Position numbers and translations under genes: made by a program. DNA of 64,000 nucleotides from Dissulfurispira thermophila (lineage in GTDB: Bacteria; Nitrospirota; Thermodesulfovibrionia; Thermodesulfovibrionales; Dissulfurispiraceae), in contig NZ_AP022873.1 of assembly GCF_014701235.1 (NCBI RefSeq), positions 1,364,001 to 1,428,000 on the forward strand, in the 5' to 3' direction. The stretch's first letter is position 1, and each line of letters begins with the position of its first letter. Below the pieces are notes generated by a model. The model searched no databases. It worked only from the letters and a program-made list of their open reading frames with translations, and had not been told where the DNA came from. Below are positions 61,176 through 64,000 of this stretch, in pieces.

Positions 61176-62257
61176 GGATCGCCCTCGATGCAATGGGTGG
61201 AGACTTTGCACCCGATGTAACAATAGCAGGGGCATTAGAGGCAGTAAGTGAGTATGATGATATTCATGTGATACTCACAGGAGACAGACAGAAAATAACC
61301 GCATCTCTTCAGAACTGGCGATACCCCACTGAAAAAATATCCATTTATCATGCATCAGAGGTTGTCGAGATGCATGAATCGCCTTCCTTTGCACTCAGAA
61401 GAAAAAAGGATTCATCTATACGAAAGGCAGTGGATCTGGTAAAAAATCATGATGCAGATGCTGCAGTAAGTGCCGGGCATTCAGGTGTTGCAATGGCAAC
61501 CGCCTTGTTTGTACTCGGAAAACTACCTAATGTTGACAGACCCGCAATAGCAACTATAATGCCATCATTAGCAGGACACTTTCTTCTCATAGATGCCGGG
61601 GCAAATGTTGACTGCAAACCTGAGAATCTTCTTGAATTTGCTTATATGGGAAATGCCTATTATAGAGCTATCTTTAACATAGAGTCTCCAAGAATTGCCT
61701 TGCTAAGTATCGGAGAAGAGGATACCAAAGGTAATGAGTTGACAAAAGAGACATTCAAGCTTTTAAAAAACTCCAACCTGAATTTTATAGGCAATATAGA
61801 AGGGAAAGACATATTTTCAGGAAATGCAGATGTAATAGTCTGCGATGGTTTTATAGGGAATATTGTATTAAAGGTAAGCGAAGGACTTGCTGAAACCATA
61901 ATGAAGATGCTAAAACACGAAATTGCAAATGTAACTACAGGCAAACTTGGCTATATGATGATAAAGCCTGCTATAAAGAATTTCAAAAAAAGAACAGACT
62001 ACTCCGAATACGGTGGGGCACCTCTTCTGGGCATAAATGGTACATGCATCATTAGCCATGGCCGTTCTTCTGCAAGGGCTATAAAGAATGCTATACGCGT
62101 TGCATCTGATATGGCAAGCAAAAAAGTGCACGAAATTATTGCAAATGAATTAAAAGGACAAAACCACTTTAATTCAGCAGTAAAAATTGAATTTAATTCT
62201 AACAAGGAGTTTGAGGGACAAAGCCCCTCAAAGGATGTATCGTATGTTAAGGGCTAA
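61172..62257 (+). CDS. plsX: Phosphate acyltransferase PlsX
   Basis: PlsX makes acyl-phosphate from acyl-ACP for phospholipid synthesis. The 361-residue protein has IALDAMGGDFAPDVTIAGAL, SAGHSGVAMATALFVLGKLP, DAGANVDCKPENLLEFAYMG and APLLGINGTCIISHGRSSAR. The last ~18 residues (NKEFEGQSPSKDVSYVKG) are encoded by the GAGGGACAAAGCCCCTC repeat and look like an extension. The start overlaps rpmF stop by ATGA. Confidence 0.96.
   Translation: MRIALDAMGGDFAPDVTIAGALEAVSEYDDIHVILTGDRQKITASLQNWRYPTEKISIYHASEVVEMHESPSFALRRKKDSSIRKAVDLVKNHDADAAVSAGHSGVAMATALFVLGKLPNVDRPAIATIMPSLAGHFLLIDAGANVDCKPENLLEFAYMGNAYYRAIFNIESPRIALLSIGEEDTKGNELTKETFKLLKNSNLNFIGNIEGKDIFSGNADVIVCDGFIGNIVLKVSEGLAETIMKMLKHEIANVTTGKLGYMMIKPAIKNFKKRTDYSEYGGAPLLGINGTCIISHGRSSARAIKNAIRVASDMASKKVHEIIANELKGQNHFNSAVKIEFNSNKEFEGQSPSKDVSYVKG
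62210..62233. repeat. GAGGGACAAAGCCCCTC hairpin repeat, plsX copy
   Basis: TTTGAGGGACAAAGCCCCTC followed by AAAG. It encodes FEGQSPSK at the PlsX C terminus. It ends 11 bases before the fabH ATG at 62244, so its AAAGGA end provides the fabH Shine-Dalgarno. Confidence 0.65.
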
Positions 62258-63224
62258 GATTATCGCTACAGGCTCTTATACCCCTGAAAGAAAACTTACG
62301 AATTTTGATTTAGAAAAAATAGTCGATACTTCAGATGAATGGATTACTGAGAGAACAGGCATCAAGGAAAGAAGAATAGCAAACGAAAAACAGTCAACAT
62401 CCGATCTGGCATATGAAGCATCAAAAGCAGCACTCAGACAAGCAGGTCTTAAGGCAAAGGATATCGACCTCATTATAGTTGCCACTGTAACAGGAGATAT
62501 GCCTGTTCCATCCACTGCATGCCTACTTCAAAACCTTTTGGATGCAAAAAAGGCTGCTGCCTTTGATATTAACGCTGCATGTTCTGGTTTTATATATGGA
62601 CTATCTATTGCTGACAGCTTTATAAGATCAGGCACATACAAAAAAATTTTACTTGTAGGAGCAGAAACACTCTCGAAATTTACAGACTGGGAAGATAGAA
62701 CAACATGCGTTCTTTTCGGAGATGGTGCAGGAGCAGTCATCATCGAAGCAGCGAATGGAGAAAATGGCATCATTTCTACAGAAATACATTCTGATGGCAG
62801 CCTCTGGGAACTCTTAAATCTTCCAGGGGGTGGCTCAAAGAATCCACCGTCAAAGGAAACCCTTAATAAAAGACTCCATTTTTTAAAAATGAAAGGGAAT
62901 GAAACATTCAAGGTTGCGGTCAGAACCCTTGAAAGCCTTGTAGTCGATACATTAAAAAAGAATAACCTGAAATCTTCACAACTCTCAGCACTTATACCAC
63001 ATCAGGCAAATCTCAGGATAATTCAGGCAACAGCAAACAGGCTTGGACTTTCAATGGATAAGGTCGTTGTTAATCTTGATAGATATGGCAATACATCTGC
63101 AGCTTCAATTCCTATTGCACTGGATGAAGCAGTTCGCATAGGAAGGATTCGACATGGTGATTATGTATTGCTTGAGGCATTTGGCGGTGGACTTACATGG
63201 GCATCAGCCCTTATAAAGTGGTGA
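62244..63224 (+). CDS. fabH: 3-oxoacyl-ACP synthase III FabH
   Basis: FabH starts fatty-acid chains from acetyl-CoA and malonyl-ACP. The protein has 326 residues from the ATG at 62244 (MLRAKIIATGSYTPERKL), with AAAGGA upstream; an ATG at 62235 is also possible. The catalytic triad is Cys113 (INAACSGFIYGL), His253 (IPHQANLRI) and Asn283 (YGNTSAASIP). It overlaps plsX by 14 nt. Confidence 0.97.
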   Translation: MLRAKIIATGSYTPERKLTNFDLEKIVDTSDEWITERTGIKERRIANEKQSTSDLAYEASKAALRQAGLKAKDIDLIIVATVTGDMPVPSTACLLQNLLDAKKAAAFDINAACSGFIYGLSIADSFIRSGTYKKILLVGAETLSKFTDWEDRTTCVLFGDGAGAVIIEAANGENGIISTEIHSDGSLWELLNLPGGGSKNPPSKETLNKRLHFLKMKGNETFKVAVRTLESLVVDTLKKNNLKSSQLSALIPHQANLRIIQATANRLGLSMDKVVVNLDRYGNTSAASIPIALDEAVRIGRIRHGDYVLLEAFGGGLTWASALIKW

Positions 63225-63230
63225 AAATTC

Positions 63231-64000
63231 TTACTTCTTTTCTATCCACCTCACTGGAAAAATCAATTTGAATCTTGTACCCTTGCCAACTTCGCTTTGT
63301 ACCTTTATCTCTCCGAGATGCTCTGAAACTATCTGCTTTACCAATGGAAGGCCAATACCAAATCTAAATATCTTTGTACTAAAAAATGGGTCAAATATTT
63401 TTTCTATATCTTCTGTTGGGATACCAGAACCTGTATCGGAAATAGAAAGTATAATCCTTTCGTTATCCCCATCAGTTGTAACTGTTATCATTCCACCTGC
63501 AGGAGTTGCTTCTATAGCGTTCCTTATAATGTGAAAAATAGCCGTCCTCAACAGATTTTTCTGAGTATTTATCTTGAGAGGATGATCTGAAAGATTTACA
63601 GAAAGCCTTATACCTTTTTCATCTGCCTCTTTTTCAACAACAGATATAACGCTTTTTACAATCTCGTTAATATCCTCATATCTGAACATTGACTGCTTGC
63701 TTTTTAAGAGGGCGTCAAAATCTTTGACTATAGATTCCAATTTTTCAGATTCATCAATAACATCTCTAAGATTCTCGCCAAGCCTTTCAGGAACATCTTC
63801 TTTTTCGAGTATTCTCTTACATGTCCAACCTATTACAGCAGCAGGGTTCCTCACCTTGTCAGCAACAGTCAGAGCCATCAAGCTCATCGTCCTTTCAGCC
63901 ACCATTGTCTCTAATTCCTGATTCAATTCAGTCAGATCTGCATTAATCGCCTCGATTCTCTTTTTATCACCTGATATTTTCAGATAAGTTGTATATGCCC
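63231..64000 (-). CDS. Histidine kinase-like protein with Asp at the phospho-acceptor position, 5' end beyond the window
   Basis: The frame is open to the right edge, beginning with the coiled linker AYTTYLKISGDKKRIEAINA, so the 5' part is missing. The HisKA-like helix reads LTVADKVRNPAAVIG: where the usual HEIRNP is expected there is DKVRNP, so the phospho-acceptor His is Asp. The ATPase domain looks intact (FHIIRNAIEATPAGGMITV, ISDTGSGIPTEDIEKIFDPF, FGIGLPLVKQIVSEHLG). It could be a kinase that phosphorylates a partner in trans or a signalling pseudokinase. It converges with fabH. Confidence 0.88.
   Translation of the reverse strand, partial: AYTTYLKISGDKKRIEAINADLTELNQELETMVAERTMSLMALTVADKVRNPAAVIGWTCKRILEKEDVPERLGENLRDVIDESEKLESIVKDFDALLKSKQSMFRYEDINEIVKSVISVVEKEADEKGIRLSVNLSDHPLKINTQKNLLRTAIFHIIRNAIEATPAGGMITVTTDGDNERIILSISDTGSGIPTEDIEKIFDPFFSTKIFRFGIGLPLVKQIVSEHLGEIKVQSEVGKGTRFKLIFPVRWIEKK

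Overview
The window is an AT-rich bacterial chromosome segment. One almost unbroken minus-strand run of about 42 kb holds a flagellar/chemotaxis supercluster, followed by a mixed housekeeping region. The four-subunit 2-oxoacid:ferredoxin oxidoreductase, the diiron oxygen-sensor-like protein and the overall gene content suggest an anaerobic or microaerophilic, motile, Gram-negative-type bacterium. A Nitrospirota (Thermodesulfovibrio-like) or related lineage would fit, but this is an inference from gene content, not a phylogeny. No prophage, complete insertion sequence or CRISPR array was seen.

Layout. (1) 1-9.6 kb, sensory module: three chemoreceptor-type proteins (one runs off the left edge, one is soluble), CheB, an ODP-like diiron metallo-beta-lactamase protein, an exported rhodanese, a PstS-like binding protein, and a CheW-CheZ fusion flanked by two paralogous coiled-coil proteins. 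(2) 9.6-15.9 kb: CheA, two CheY-like receivers, CheR, a HEAT-repeat protein and sigma-28 FliA. (3) 16-25.3 kb: FlhG, FlhF, FlhA, FlhB, FliR, FliQ, a FliO-FliP fusion, FliN, FliM and FliL. (4) 25.9-37.3 kb: two tandem FlgE-type hook proteins, FlgD, FliK, MotE-like, FliJ, FliI, FliH, FliG, FliF, FliE, FlgC and FlgB. (5) 37.4-42.9 kb: a sigma-54 response regulator and its PAS histidine kinase, a TPR protein and a second sigma-54 activator without a receiver domain. (6) 42.9-64 kb: Pol IV, tRNA-Gly(CCC), a lipoprotein, BioW and a lipid-kinase-like gene, the Por operon, a Crp/Fnr regulator, tRNA-Pro(GGG)-MerR-IHF, a DksA-like protein, a peptide ABC system without ATPases, a baeRF-like protein, an AI-2E family permease, a class-I glutamine-amidotransferase-like hydrolase, an N-acyl-D-amino-acid deacylase, the YceD-RpmF-PlsX-FabH operon and the 3' part of a kinase-like protein.

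How it works together. The two sigma-54 activators sit at the head of the flagellar run. Good -24/-12 (GG-N10-GC) elements lie just before flgB, fliK and fliL, so a FlrBC/FleQ-like hierarchy feeding sigma-54 operons and then FliA is likely. The chemotaxis genes follow FliA in the same direction. CheY-P would be removed by the CheZ half of the CheW-CheZ fusion, since no CheC, CheX, FliY or separate CheZ is present. motA and motB are not in the window.

The most unusual themes are: (a) the CheW-CheZ fusion and its flanking coiled-coil paralogs with 21-bp repeats; (b) an ODP-like protein upstream of a soluble receptor; (c) several families of short dispersed repeats that lie between genes and also appear as in-frame inserts in conserved proteins (FliI, FliO-FliP, FlhG, BioW, a histidine kinase, PlsX, a D-aminoacylase and others), in some cases apparently supplying signal peptides.
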